From Erwinia psidii (lineage in GTDB: Bacteria; Pseudomonadota; Gammaproteobacteria; Enterobacterales; Enterobacteriaceae), in assembly GCF_003846135.1 (NCBI RefSeq), contig NZ_RHHM01000004.1, positions 192,046 through 244,827 of the forward strand: a stretch of 52,782 bases of DNA, written 5' to 3'. Both the position numbers and the translations under genes were made by a program. A model generated the notes under the pieces. The model worked only from the letters and a program-made list of their open reading frames with translations, was not told the DNA's origin and did not search any database. Of the stretch, positions 10,353-18,772 are shown in pieces. Position 1 is the first letter of the stretch; each line of letters opens with the position of its first letter.

Positions 10353-10388
10353 TCTCGCGTCTGTTTATTGTGCGAGATGGTTTTTTTT
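10353..10388 (+). terminator. Possible leader hairpin plus U-tract before mntP
   Basis: TCTCGC at 10353-10358 pairs with GCGAGA at 10372-10377. Three bases later come eight T residues (10381-10388), 43 bases before the mntP ATG. This has the form of a short intrinsic terminator inside the leader. The stem is only six base pairs, so it may be weak or fortuitous. Confidence 0.35.
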
Positions 10389-10431
10389 GACGTTTGGGCA
10401 GAGACTCAGCCATCAAGCTGGTATAACCACA

Positions 10432-11001
10432 ATGAATCTATATGCAACACTCATCCTGGCCTTCGGCATGTCGATGGATGCCTTTGCTGCTGCAATCGGT
10501 AAAGGAGCAAGCCTGCATCGTCCTGGCCTGAAAGAGGCGCTTCGCACTGGATTGATTTTTGGTGTAATTGAAGCGTTGACGCCGCTGATTGGCTGGGCGG
10601 TGGGACTGGCGGCCAGCCGTTATGTGATGGCCTGGGATCACTGGGTGGCGTTTACTCTGCTGTTTGTGCTGGGTGCGCGAATGATTATGGAAGGCGTGCG
10701 TAAGAAAGACGTGGTGGAAGAAGCGCCTCAACGCCACGGTTTTTGGCTGCTTGCCGCGACTGCGGTGGCCACCAGCCTGGACGCGATGGCGGTAGGCGTG
10801 GGGCTGGCCTTTTTGCAGGTGAATATTGTGACAACCGCGCTGGCGATTGGCGCATCAACGATGATTATGGCTTCAATGGGAATTTTGCTGGGCCGTTTCC
10901 TTGGACCGGTAATGGGCAAATGGGCCGAAATATTTGGCGGTGTGGTGCTGATTGGTATCGGCTCCAGTATTTTGATTGAGCACTTAGGGCTGCTGGCCTG
11001 A
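10432..11001 (+). CDS. mntP: Manganese exporter MntP
   Basis: A 189-residue inner-membrane manganese efflux pump with six predicted helices. The family repeats are clear: an N-terminal [16 protein letters not shown] and a second-half [15 protein letters not shown]. Each carries the conserved membrane Asp of MntP. Length and sequence fit E. coli MntP (YebN). The start at ATG 10432 ([14 protein letters not shown]) fits the family; an upstream in-frame start would add about 15 unusual residues. The MntR-like palindrome upstream suggests induction when manganese is high. Not in an operon. Confidence 0.95.
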   Translation: MNLYATLILAFGMSMDAFAAAIGKGASLHRPGLKEALRTGLIFGVIEALTPLIGWAVGLAASRYVMAWDHWVAFTLLFVLGARMIMEGVRKKDVVEEAPQRHGFWLLAATAVATSLDAMAVGVGLAFLQVNIVTTALAIGASTMIMASMGILLGRFLGPVMGKWAEIFGGVVLIGIGSSILIEHLGLLA

Positions 11002-11053
11002 AACCTGTTAAGGATAAAGCCTGCAAATCCCTGATGCTTTTTCGCTACGAATT

Positions 11054-11069
11054 TGTGATGTGCTTCAAA
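11054..11069 (+). promoter_or_regulatory. CRP-like site upstream of AzuC-like gene
   Basis: TGTGA, six bases, TCAAA: one perfect and one partial half of the CRP consensus TGTGA-N6-TCACA. It lies about 75 bases upstream of the AzuC-like start. E. coli azuC expression is reported to respond to glucose/CRP, which makes the site plausible but not proven. Confidence 0.3.
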
Positions 11070-11142
11070 TTTTTTTGCGTAAAAACGGCTCTTCTTGTAT
11101 GCTTTTTTTAATCAAAGCAAAAAAATTTTAAGAAGAAGCGTT

Positions 11143-11220
11143 ATGAAAAGATTTGCCAACTATGTTTTGCGCTGCTATGTCCAGGTTTTCAAACATGTAC
11201 CGCCTGGTGCAATGTATTGA
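11143..11220 (+). CDS. azuC: AzuC-like small protein (25 residues)
   Basis: A 25-codon frame starting MKRFANYVL and ending FKHVPPGAMY, preceded by an AAGAAGAAG purine stretch suitable as a ribosome binding site. E. coli AzuC (28 residues) ends FKDVPPGNMFR as I recall it. The shared Tyr-x-x-x-Phe-Lys-x-Val-Pro-Pro-Gly-x-Met pattern over 13 positions is unlikely to be chance. AzuC is a membrane-associated small protein reported to bind glycerol-3-phosphate dehydrogenase GlpD, and its transcript doubles as a regulatory RNA (AzuCR). A GC-rich hairpin (CCTGGCCG/CGGTCAGG) follows within 30 bases. Too short for usual gene callers. The roughly 260 bases beyond it, up to the SDR gene, show nothing else I can support. 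Confidence 0.6.
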   Translation: MKRFANYVLRCYVQVFKHVPPGAMY

Positions 11221-11481
11221 GTAACCATACATCACCTGGCCGGTTGATGCGGTCAGGGGATGAGCAAAGGCGCTACTCTGCTGTTTGTCAAAAACGACTC
11301 CTCCAGCGGTTGATCAACTCACTGCGGTATTGACCGCCTTCACTTTGTCCTTTCTTTACCATGATGGTTTATCGCCGTCTGTTCTGGCTGACGTTGTGCC
11401 GTGTTTATTCGTTGGTAAATTCGCTTTCGGGCATCAGCCACTAAGCTATGTCACATAGACAACGTTCATCAGGAGAGAGTC

Positions 11482-12213
11482 ATGAGCAGAAAAGTCGCTT
11501 TGGTAACCGGTGCATCCCGCGGTATAGGCGCAGAAATTGCGTTACGCCTGGCAAAAGCGGGTTATGACGTGGTGGTGAACTACGCAAGCAAACAGCAGGA
11601 AGCGCAGGCAGTGGTCGACAGACTGAAGGAGACAGGCGTTGACGCGATGGCCATTCAGGGTGATGTTTCCGATGCGGTTGCCGTAGCCGCACTTTTTGCC
11701 ACCACGCTAAAGACTTTTGGCCGGGTTGATTTGCTGGTCAATAACGCCGGGGTCCTGAAAATGTTGCCACTGGTTGAACATGACGATGCACTGTTTAACC
11801 GGACTTTTGCCGTTAATGTGCAGGGAACCTTTAATACCCTTCGTGAGGCCGGCAGGCATATGCAGGAAGGCGGTAAGATTATTAATCTTTCCAGCTCTGC
11901 ACTGGCGTTGAATATGCCGGGTTATGCGATTTATAACGGCACTAAAGCGGCGATCGAAGCGTTTACCCGTACTTTTGCTAAAGAGTTACGTGGGCGTAAA
12001 ATCACGGTAAATGCGGTTGCGCCTGGGCCGGTGGAGACAGAACTGTTTCTGGATGGCAAAAGCGATGAACAGATCCGGTCACTGGCCAATCTGAATCCAC
12101 TTCAGCGTCTGGGCCAGCCGGACGATATCGCGGCGGTCATTTTATTTCTTGCCGGTGACGAGAGTGGCTGGATTAATGGCCAGGTGATCCGTGCCAATGG
12201 CGGTATGGTTTGA
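11482..12213 (+). CDS. SDR family oxidoreductase
   Basis: A 243-residue classical short-chain dehydrogenase/reductase, soluble and NAD(P)-dependent. Visible motifs: cofactor-binding TGASRGIG (9-16), NNAG (87-90), an active-site Ser in NLSSSA (about 137-139), and catalytic Tyr151 and Lys155 in YNGTK. It ends NGQVIRANGGMV, the usual C-terminal signature. Arg13 in the glycine motif and the NYAS segment after strand two lean toward NADP. The substrate is unknown; sequence style is close to 3-oxoacyl-ACP-reductase-like and glucose-dehydrogenase-like SDRs. Ribosome binding site AGGAGAG precedes the ATG. Apparently monocistronic. Confidence 0.88.
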   Translation: MSRKVALVTGASRGIGAEIALRLAKAGYDVVVNYASKQQEAQAVVDRLKETGVDAMAIQGDVSDAVAVAALFATTLKTFGRVDLLVNNAGVLKMLPLVEHDDALFNRTFAVNVQGTFNTLREAGRHMQEGGKIINLSSSALALNMPGYAIYNGTKAAIEAFTRTFAKELRGRKITVNAVAPGPVETELFLDGKSDEQIRSLANLNPLQRLGQPDDIAAVILFLAGDESGWINGQVIRANGGMV

Positions 12214-12466
12214 CCGTTATGTTTTTCTCTGAACAGAGTGCCGATCTCACGCCTTATCGTGACTGGTTTTGCGGGGGCGGTCGCGTTTTATATCCATGAG
12301 TGTCTTGCGTATGTCAGCAGCAAGACAACCACTGAACGCACGTTCATATCCGCAGGCTGGAGCAGGTGGACCCACAGCATAAGCCCAACAGACCAGTATC
12401 GTCCGTCGGCGTCGGTGGGTCATTGGTGGTTCTGGCAGGACGGCTTGCCCTGCCATAAATCAGTAC

Positions 12467-12811
12467 TCAATCCTGGCTCTGGTATTCGTTTGAGGTGGCA
12501 TCCTCACAGGCTTGCTGGCTCTGACGTGCTATCTTCTTTTGATCTTCACTGAGATTCATCCAGGCGGCGATCACGGTTCTCGCCTCGTCTTCATCAAACG
12601 ACGAACTTTGCTGCTGTGAGGAGGTGCCATTTTGTGGATGGAGTGCTTTTAACCTGGCAATATAACTGTCAGCAGAGCCAGATGATTTTTCCTGAGTGAC
12701 AACCGTGCAGAGGTTGGCGATGTAGCTCAGAGCCGGATCGTCAGCTTCACCCTCTGCATGGGCGGTACTGGTTACTATTGCAGCGGCGAGCAGCAACATC
12801 ACTTTTTTCAT
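12467..12811 (-). CDS. Small secreted protein, unknown function
   Basis: A 114-residue protein with a clear Sec signal peptide (MKKVMLLLAAAIVTSTAHA, cleavage after AHA) and a mature domain of about 95 residues rich in Ser, Gln, Asp and Glu. Two cysteines (in ANLCTVV and QQACEDA) could form a disulfide in the periplasm. The ribosome binding site is strong (AAGGAG, five bases from the ATG). I do not recognise the family. It is divergent from nothing and ends about 250 bases from the SDR gene, which is read toward it. Confidence 0.6.
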   Translation of the reverse strand: MKKVMLLLAAAIVTSTAHAEGEADDPALSYIANLCTVVTQEKSSGSADSYIARLKALHPQNGTSSQQQSSSFDEDEARTVIAAWMNLSEDQKKIARQSQQACEDATSNEYQSQD

Positions 12812-13050
12812 ACCTGCTCCTTAATGAACGGTAAAAATTAAAATAAGACCGCGCTGACCGCCCGCCATGTCCAGATGACCTGCACATAGCCTTTGTCAGA
12901 CGCAATAAAGATATTGCCTGAATCAGGTCATGACTTCATGCAGGATCGAACGATTGAGCTAATTTTTTCATCATTCAACGTCAGTGGAGCCTTTACATCT
13001 TTACACGACAACAGCGATCCATTTTTGATTGCCCTTTTCGGGTCAAGGGG

Positions 13051-13200
13051 TCACCATTCGAGAGCGGCGATACAAGGCTGACGGGACGCCATACGTGCAG
13101 GAAGTGACCCGGCGGCCATTTTGATGTAGAGCGTCTTGCCCTGGGCTGGCTGGAGCCGGTAAACATTCTCCACAACCGGTTGGCCGTGGAGAAAAACGGA
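13051..13200 (-). other. Open 50-codon frame without a start, possible gene remnant
   Basis: The gap between the two small secreted-protein genes (12812-13201) holds a minus-strand open frame that reads like coding sequence (for example VENVYRLQPAQGKTLYIKM) but has no good start or ribosome binding site. It begins right after the stop of the upstream gene. It may be the tail of a decayed secreted-protein gene. No family assigned. Confidence 0.15.
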
Positions 13201-13201
13201 T

Positions 13202-13654
13202 TTATTCAGGCATTGCTGAGGAGTGATGGGTGGAGATCAGCCATTTTTCGCCGTTCCAGCTATACGTAAAGGTATAACGTGCCGCTGCTTTGCTACCATC
13301 CCCAAAGGTAAAGGTGTAGGTGCCGGCATCAATGGCTTTATTACAGCCGAGGCGGATGGTACGACTGTCGATATGACCAACGGGTTTTTTAGCCAGGAAT
13401 TTTTCGAAATACTCGATTCTTTCTTCATTGGTAAGACGAACTTTATCAGACAATGTTGGCAACAGAACCGCGTCGGAAAGATAATTCTCTGAGACCGTTT
13501 TTGCATTACCGGTTTTCAGAGAGTCGTTCCAGCGATCAAACATTGCGGCCACTTCAGATTCTGTCATCCTGACACAGGTGGTAGCTTCTTCGGCAAACGC
13601 CGCAGAAGAAGTCAATACGCCAGCAAGCATAAGTCCAATAATTCCAGCTTTCAT
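13202..13654 (-). CDS. Secreted SgcJ/EcaC-type NTF2-fold protein
   Basis: A 150-residue protein with a signal peptide (MKAGIIGLMLAGVLTSSAAFA) followed by a domain that looks NTF2/SnoaL-like. It has an N-terminal helix (MTESEVAAMFDRWNDSLKTGN), a Y-LSDAVLLPTLSDKVR segment, and C-terminal strands with RYTFTYSWNGEKWLISTHHSSAMPE. This matches the layout of SgcJ/EcaC or CaMKII-association-domain proteins, many of which are exported and of unknown role. Two cysteines could pair in the periplasm. The ribosome binding site AAGGAGAG is strong. Confidence 0.7.
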   Translation of the reverse strand: MKAGIIGLMLAGVLTSSAAFAEEATTCVRMTESEVAAMFDRWNDSLKTGNAKTVSENYLSDAVLLPTLSDKVRLTNEERIEYFEKFLAKKPVGHIDSRTIRLGCNKAIDAGTYTFTFGDGSKAAARYTFTYSWNGEKWLISTHHSSAMPE

Positions 13655-14221
13655 TTGTCTCTCTCCTTGGTGATTTAATCTCCTGAAGATATCACGAAAA
13701 ATTAAACCTTTATTAAATAAAGGCTTCTGGTTTTATATGTTTTTCATTTTATTATTCATTGATAATGGGTGCTTTTTTTTTATTGCTTTTTATTTGTATA
13801 TTATTGAAAATAAAAAATTATTTTTATATTTATTTGTGCGGAACAGGTATTTATTAATTTACTCTTCTGAAAGAGTCTTTCCTTTCTTATAGGGTGCTGG
13901 CTATTTAATCATTAAGAAGAGAGCGAATAAATGAATCGTTTTTTCGCGTCGCAGGACCGGTCGCCAGCATAATTCTCTGGATCCGATAAAGAGAGCGTCA
14001 GTTGGAGTGCACCTGTGTGAAGCCCCGGAGGCGATTGGGCAAAAAGCGCTAAAGCAGGTTGAGCGTTATCTTATCACCCGCGTTGACACACCATACGATG
14101 TCGGTTTTATCAGATCAACGGCAGTGATTCATTAGCAACCCAACGGCCCTTCATTATAATCTGTGACAATGAAGGGCGACGTTAACAACGGTGGGTACTG
14201 TATCCGCTGAGCTAATTCAGA
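13655..14221. other. AT-rich intergenic region with a possible gene fragment
   Basis: About 570 bases. The left part (13700-13870) is very AT-rich and should hold the promoter of the minus-strand secreted-protein gene. At 13935-14135 a plus-strand frame is open for 66 codons and reads plausibly as protein (EAPEAIGQKALKQVERYL), but has no ATG and no ribosome binding site. It may be the tail of a decayed gene beside the sugar-acid operon. I cannot assign a family. Confidence 0.2.
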
Positions 14222-14863
14222 TCAGGACTGAATCAGCTCTCTGACCCAGGATATGATGTGGGCATTTTTGCCGTGTTCAAACAGACACTGCTGAAAACGT
14301 TGACCACCAACGGCCGTTTTGACCAGCTCGGGATCGATGGCACGTAAGGTACTCAGGTAGTCTTCTTTGATCACGGCGCGCTTAACCTGATTCAGAATAC
14401 CGGCATTACGAACCTGAGGCTCTTTACGATCGGCCGGATAGCCTTCTCCTTTCCGACCGGTAAATGCTTTCTCAAAGATATAGCGTACATTCAGTTCTGC
14501 TCCCCAGCCAAAACCTTTGGCAAAGGGCAATGAGAGTGCATTACCGTTGTTGATTTGTGCAAAGAGGAAAGCATCGGCCGGGTCAATACAATATCCACAC
14601 ACCACGCCAGGATGGATATTGAGGGACATCAGCGCCCCCTGGCCGGTGCCACAGCCAGTAACAACAAAATCCACCGCGCTAGCATTGAGTAGAATGCTGG
14701 CCATAATGCCAAGATGAATGTAGGTCAGATGATGATCCTGCTCATCGCTCATACCAACGTTAAATACGGCATCGCCGTTATCGCTGGCAACTGCCTGTAA
14801 CTGTTGTAGCACCAGTGCATTTTTTGCTGCCTGGCTGTTTTCCATCATCAGTGCAATATTCAT
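14222..14863 (-). CDS. RpiB/LacA/LacB-family isomerase, probable uronate-pathway isomerase
   Basis: A 213-residue protein of the ribose-5-phosphate-isomerase B family. The active-site Cys lies in VVTGCGTGQGALMS (Cys71), the family's CGTG signature. The start at 14863 (MNIALMMENS) has a good AGGAGAG site; an upstream in-frame ATG at 14884 does not. It is the last gene of the GPH transporter-GH105-KduD operon. In streptococci an RpiB-family enzyme (DhuI) does the KduI-type step, isomerising 5-keto-4-deoxyuronate (DKI) to the substrate of the KduD/DhuD reductase. No kduI is present here, so I infer the same role. A sugar-phosphate isomerase is the alternative. Confidence 0.75.
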   Translation of the reverse strand: MNIALMMENSQAAKNALVLQQLQAVASDNGDAVFNVGMSDEQDHHLTYIHLGIMASILLNASAVDFVVTGCGTGQGALMSLNIHPGVVCGYCIDPADAFLFAQINNGNALSLPFAKGFGWGAELNVRYIFEKAFTGRKGEGYPADRKEPQVRNAGILNQVKRAVIKEDYLSTLRAIDPELVKTAVGGQRFQQCLFEHGKNAHIISWVRELIQS

Positions 14864-14907
14864 GTTCTCTCCTGCGTTATGCATTGAGTCTTTAAGAAGT
14901 CCATGGC

Positions 14908-15669
14908 TCAGCGTGCAAGCCAGCCGCCGTCCACCGCAAGGGTATAACCGTTGATATAGTCTGAGGCCCCGGATGCCAGAAACACCACCGGACCGGAAAG
15001 ATCGTCGGGTGTTCCCCAGCGTCCGGCTGGGATCCGGGATAAAATTTCTTCACTTCGCGCTTCATCTTTACGCAGCGCTTCTGTGTTATTGGTGGCGAAG
15101 TAACCGGGCGCCAGCGCGTTAACATTAATGTTGTGTCTGGCCCATTCGTTGGCCAGCTCACGCGTCAGACCCATTACGGCGCTTTTTGACGCCGTGTAGG
15201 AAGGCACCCGAATCCCGCCCTGAAAGGAGAGCATGGAGGCAATGTTAATGATTTTGCCTCCTCTTCCCTGGGAGATGCACTGCCGTGCCACCCATTGTGA
15301 TAAGAAGAACAGCGTCCTGATATTAACGTTCATCACATCATCCCAGTCCTGCTCACTGAAATTCACCGCGTCTTCACGGCGAATAACGCCTGCGTTGTTG
15401 ACCAGAATGTCGATGGGGCCCATTTCGGCGACCGCACGTTCCAGAATAACGGGCAAGACGTTATGTTTCGCCAGATCGGCTTCAAGGCCAAGAAAGCGAC
15501 GCCCCAGGGCGGTCACTTCCTTTGCCGTCTCCACGGGCTGACTGCGGTTGATCGCCACAATGTCACAGCCAGCCTGCGCCAAACCTGTTGCCATGCTTTT
15601 CCCTAAGCCGGTATTGCATCCGGTTACGATGGCTACCTTTCCGTGAAGAGAAAAATCATGCAAAGTCAT
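14908..15669 (-). CDS. kduD: 2-dehydro-3-deoxy-D-gluconate 5-dehydrogenase KduD
   Basis: A 253-residue SDR closely matching E. coli KduD. It has TGCNTGLG (16-23), NNAGVIRREDAV, NIASMLSFQGGIRVPSYTASKS with Ser145, Tyr158 and Lys162, NVNALAPGYFATNNTEALR, and the ending NGYTLAVDGGWLAR. It reduces 3-deoxy-D-glycero-2,5-hexodiulosonate to 2-keto-3-deoxygluconate (KDG) in catabolism of pectin- and glycan-derived unsaturated uronic acids, in the cytoplasm. It lies 13 bases after the GH105 gene and 44 before the RpiB-family gene, consistent with one operon that takes in and breaks down unsaturated uronides. Confidence 0.93.
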   Translation of the reverse strand: MTLHDFSLHGKVAIVTGCNTGLGKSMATGLAQAGCDIVAINRSQPVETAKEVTALGRRFLGLEADLAKHNVLPVILERAVAEMGPIDILVNNAGVIRREDAVNFSEQDWDDVMNVNIRTLFFLSQWVARQCISQGRGGKIINIASMLSFQGGIRVPSYTASKSAVMGLTRELANEWARHNINVNALAPGYFATNNTEALRKDEARSEEILSRIPAGRWGTPDDLSGPVVFLASGASDYINGYTLAVDGGWLAR

Positions 15670-15682
15670 CCGGTTTCCTCAG

Positions 15683-16825
15683 TTACAGATAGGTGTGCAG
15701 GTATTCCACCAGACAGAGGATTGCCATCGCCTGGCCATAAGGCATTGAGGTAAGCGGTATCTGGCGGTAGAACTCAAGATCCTGGCCCATTCCGGTGCCA
15801 AAGGAGACCTGAGTCAGTTCGCCATCCTGATTGATGCGTGCGATCAGTCCTTTCAGTGCTTTTTCCGCCACGGCGATATAGCGTGGGTCGGCATAATGGC
15901 ATCGTGCGGCTTTCAACATGCCAAAAGCAAACCCAGCGGTTGCGGACGCTTCCGGGTAGGAATTCGGATCGTCAAGCAGCGTATGCCACAGGCCGCTTTG
16001 GTCCTGACATTTCTCCAGTGCCGCCAGCTGGCAGGCAAGTACCTGTTGCAGGAAGCGGCGGGTGGCATCGTTTTCAGGAAGGTCGAGCAGCTCAAGGAAT
16101 TCCGGGATAACAATGGTCAGCCAGCTATTGCCTCGCGCCCAACGGGCATTGGCAAAGTTATGGTGTCCGTCGAAAGTCCAGCCGTGAAACCACAGCCCGG
16201 TTTCTTTATCCATAAGATGCTGTGTGTGTAGCAGGAACTGGTACTTTGCTTCTTCAATGTACTGCGGGCGGTTTAACAACTTGCCGATTTTCGCCAGCGG
16301 TAGCACGGTCATCATCAGGGTGTCATCCCACAACTGTTGATGGTTCTCTTCCGCCAGGGTGATGTGCTGCAAACCTGCCATGTCAGTGCGCGGCATGGTA
16401 TGCATAATCCAGTCGGCCCAGCTTTCCAGGTAGGGTAGCCAACGGGGATCGCGCGTTTCTTCATAGCGATATGCCAGCGTCAGAAACGGACAAACCGTGT
16501 TGACATTACGGGTAGTCGAACCTTCCCTGAATCTGTCGGTAAACCAGTCGTCGATAATTTGCCGCAGGCGGTCATCACCGGTGTGCTGATAATATTGATG
16601 GATGCCATACAGACCGATGCCGTGGGTCCATTCCCAGCCTGCCCAGCCTTTGGTATCAATGACTCTGCCGTCGTCCAGGCGTAGTAAAAACTCGCCGGTT
16701 TCATCGGTAATATTGACCAGGTTATCCACCAACTTATTAATTAGCCGATGAAGCTCTCCTCTCTCGATAAACCGTTCTGGCTGTCGCAGTAGCGGGCTGT
16801 GTTTTACCGGATATACCAACATCAT
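15683..16825 (-). CDS. GH105 unsaturated rhamnogalacturonyl/glucuronyl hydrolase
   Basis: A 380-residue glycoside hydrolase of family GH105 (YteR/RhiN type) with an alpha/alpha-barrel. It releases the 4,5-unsaturated uronic acid from short oligosaccharides made by lyases. Hallmarks are WAGWEWTHGIGLYG (about 61-74), the catalytic-acid segment LWDDTLMMT (Asp167/168) and ARWARGNSW (about 228-235). No signal peptide, so it acts in the cytoplasm on imported oligosaccharides, as expected beside the GPH transporter. In Dickeya the pair RhiT/RhiN does this for rhamnogalacturonan; the layout here is the same. Substrate choice (rhamnogalacturonan or other uronides) is inference. Confidence 0.88.
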   Translation of the reverse strand: MMLVYPVKHSPLLRQPERFIERGELHRLINKLVDNLVNITDETGEFLLRLDDGRVIDTKGWAGWEWTHGIGLYGIHQYYQHTGDDRLRQIIDDWFTDRFREGSTTRNVNTVCPFLTLAYRYEETRDPRWLPYLESWADWIMHTMPRTDMAGLQHITLAEENHQQLWDDTLMMTVLPLAKIGKLLNRPQYIEEAKYQFLLHTQHLMDKETGLWFHGWTFDGHHNFANARWARGNSWLTIVIPEFLELLDLPENDATRRFLQQVLACQLAALEKCQDQSGLWHTLLDDPNSYPEASATAGFAFGMLKAARCHYADPRYIAVAEKALKGLIARINQDGELTQVSFGTGMGQDLEFYRQIPLTSMPYGQAMAILCLVEYLHTYL

Positions 16826-16842
16826 ACTATCCTCTAAATCTA

Positions 16843-18456
16843 CTAAAGTTGGCCAGGACGGGATACGCTGCCGCTGGCATGTTTCTCTGTTTCCTCGGTT
16901 GCTTTTTCAGACAGCGTTTTTGCTGCTGGCTTATGGCGGTTGAGAAACCCAATATTGTTGTTGCCCCAGAGGGACTCGTAAGGCATACCGGCCAGCATCT
17001 CTACCGTGGCCTGTGCCTCAGGTGTGATATCGTTCGGGACGATATTGCCTGCCACACGCATTTTTTCTGTTTCGTTACGCAGGACCTGATGTGTTTCCAG
17101 GTTTAATTTGAATTGCAGAGAAATAAAGAAACCGGCCAGCAACACCAGTACCGTACCGCCACACAGAATGGCCAAAATGGTATGGCTGACGGTGCTGTTT
17201 TGCTCACTGGCACCGGCTACAAAACCAGATAACTGCATCACGATGCCCACCAGCATGACGGCACCAGCCTGAGAGGCCTTACGTGTCAGTGTCATGACGC
17301 CTGCGAAAATCCCTTCGCGACGCTGACCGGTTATCGCTTCATCCACATCAGAGATATAGGTGTAGATATTCCACGGCACGTAGTTGATACCGCCCCGTCC
17401 CAGCCCTGCAACGGCTGAAATCAACAGAAGCAGTGAGAACACATCGCTCAGCCCTGCGAAGTGCAGTACGCCGTAGGACAGGGTGCTGAGGCCAAACAAT
17501 ACGACCACAATGCGATAAGAGGGGGCGGGACCAAAGCGGATACAAAGGGGGATCATGCCGATCACGGCCACGAACTGCAGAATAGCCATTGTCCCCATCA
17601 GATTAGAGGCGACGGTGGCACTCTGCATAAGGACAAACACCACGTAGTAAGTGAAAACAGCGTTGAAGATGTCCTGAGCAATATAGCCACCGAGATACAT
17701 CCCCAGATGCTGACGGAAGATGCGAATACGCAGCGTGGAGAACAGATCAACCTTAAGGCGGTGCAGACTCTGGCCGAGGGTCAGCTTTTGCTGTTCATCA
17801 GCCAGCGCGGCCGCCGATTTTTTCTCTGCGGGTCTCTCCCAGGTGAACAGATAGACCAGGGTCAGAACTACCGCACATATCACCGAAAACACCAGGCTGG
17901 AGTAGAAAAAGGACTGGGCATTATCTTTACCGAAATAGCTGAGCAGAATGCCGGGTAAAAACGCTGCCAGAATGGCGGAGAGCTGCGCCAGGGCGATGCG
18001 TGCCCCGGAGAACTTGGTTTTTTCTTTAAAGTCATCGGTCATCTCCGGCACCAGCGTCTCATAAGGCACCAGAATCGAGGTATAAACCACTTCAAACAGC
18101 AGGTAGGTCAGCAGGTAATAGACATAGGTCATATCGCCCAGCCACATCAGGCTGTAGCTGAATACCAGCGGAATACCGATAAGAATAAAGAACTTACGCC
18201 GACCAAAGCGTTTACCCAGTCGTGTCGCACCGAAATGATCGGTAAGGTAGCCCATCAGTGGACTGGCTACGCCATCCACGATACGGGCCATTGCAAAAAT
18301 GGACGTTGCCTGAATCGGGCTTAAACCACAAAAAGTAGTATAGAAATACAACAGCCAGGCAGAGGTTAATGCCATCGTGCCTGCACCGAGAAAATCTCCC
18401 GATCCATAAGCCAGATAGTTGAGCATTCCAGGTTTACGTGTCGTCATAGTGTTCAT
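16843..18456 (-). CDS. GPH-family oligosaccharide:cation symporter (RhiT/TogT-like)
   Basis: A 537-residue transporter of the glycoside-pentoside-hexuronide:cation family (MelB type) with about 12 helices. Visible signs: YGSGDFLGAGTMALTSAWLLYFY at the first helix, ARIVDGVASPLMGYLTDH (a helix 2 motif with Asp), GRRKFFILIG, and TLTRKASQAGAVMLVG late in the protein. It has an extended soluble tail of about 70 residues that ends in charged repeats. First gene of the operon, so it probably imports unsaturated rhamnogalacturonan or oligogalacturonide pieces for the GH105 enzyme. A KdgR-type box lies 150 bases upstream. Confidence 0.87.
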   Translation of the reverse strand: MNTMTTRKPGMLNYLAYGSGDFLGAGTMALTSAWLLYFYTTFCGLSPIQATSIFAMARIVDGVASPLMGYLTDHFGATRLGKRFGRRKFFILIGIPLVFSYSLMWLGDMTYVYYLLTYLLFEVVYTSILVPYETLVPEMTDDFKEKTKFSGARIALAQLSAILAAFLPGILLSYFGKDNAQSFFYSSLVFSVICAVVLTLVYLFTWERPAEKKSAAALADEQQKLTLGQSLHRLKVDLFSTLRIRIFRQHLGMYLGGYIAQDIFNAVFTYYVVFVLMQSATVASNLMGTMAILQFVAVIGMIPLCIRFGPAPSYRIVVVLFGLSTLSYGVLHFAGLSDVFSLLLLISAVAGLGRGGINYVPWNIYTYISDVDEAITGQRREGIFAGVMTLTRKASQAGAVMLVGIVMQLSGFVAGASEQNSTVSHTILAILCGGTVLVLLAGFFISLQFKLNLETHQVLRNETEKMRVAGNIVPNDITPEAQATVEMLAGMPYESLWGNNNIGFLNRHKPAAKTLSEKATEETEKHASGSVSRPGQL

Positions 18457-18605
18457 CCTGATTAGCCTATATACACGCCCGGCAATATGTCGGGTAGAAG
18501 TGGCTAAAGTAGAAGGATGATGGAAGGAAAACCTTTGCTATTCTGCCAACAGTGAGGGGGTAATGGCGGTAAGAGGAAGAAAATACCGCACGGCTTCACT
18601 AATTT

Positions 18606-18624
18606 AGTAAAATGCCGTTTCATT
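18606..18624. promoter_or_regulatory. KdgR-type operator before the uronide operon
   Basis: AGTAAAATGCCGTTTCATT fits the pectinolysis-repressor KdgR box (AATRAAAY, three bases, GTTTCATT-like), with the right half GTTTCATT perfect. It lies in the 316-base region between the divergent GPH operon and adhP, 150 bases before the transporter start. KdgR represses uronide catabolism until KDG accumulates, which fits a kduD-containing operon. No kdgR gene is in this window. Match judged by eye. Confidence 0.6.
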
Positions 18625-18772
18625 TTTATTGAATTATCGTCTTCCTGACTGAACACAATCTCATGTTGCTATAATCACCTGTCGAAAGATTTTTATCGTA
18701 TTCTGCATCAAAACTTATGCGGAAAATCACTCTATAGTAGACATGTGTATAACACTCAGAGAGGAATGGACA

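Noticed and set aside
10140..10431. yybP-ykoY manganese riboswitch before mntP
   Set aside because: Expected from E. coli, but I could not find the conserved GGGGAGTAG-type core or the two-leg fold by eye.
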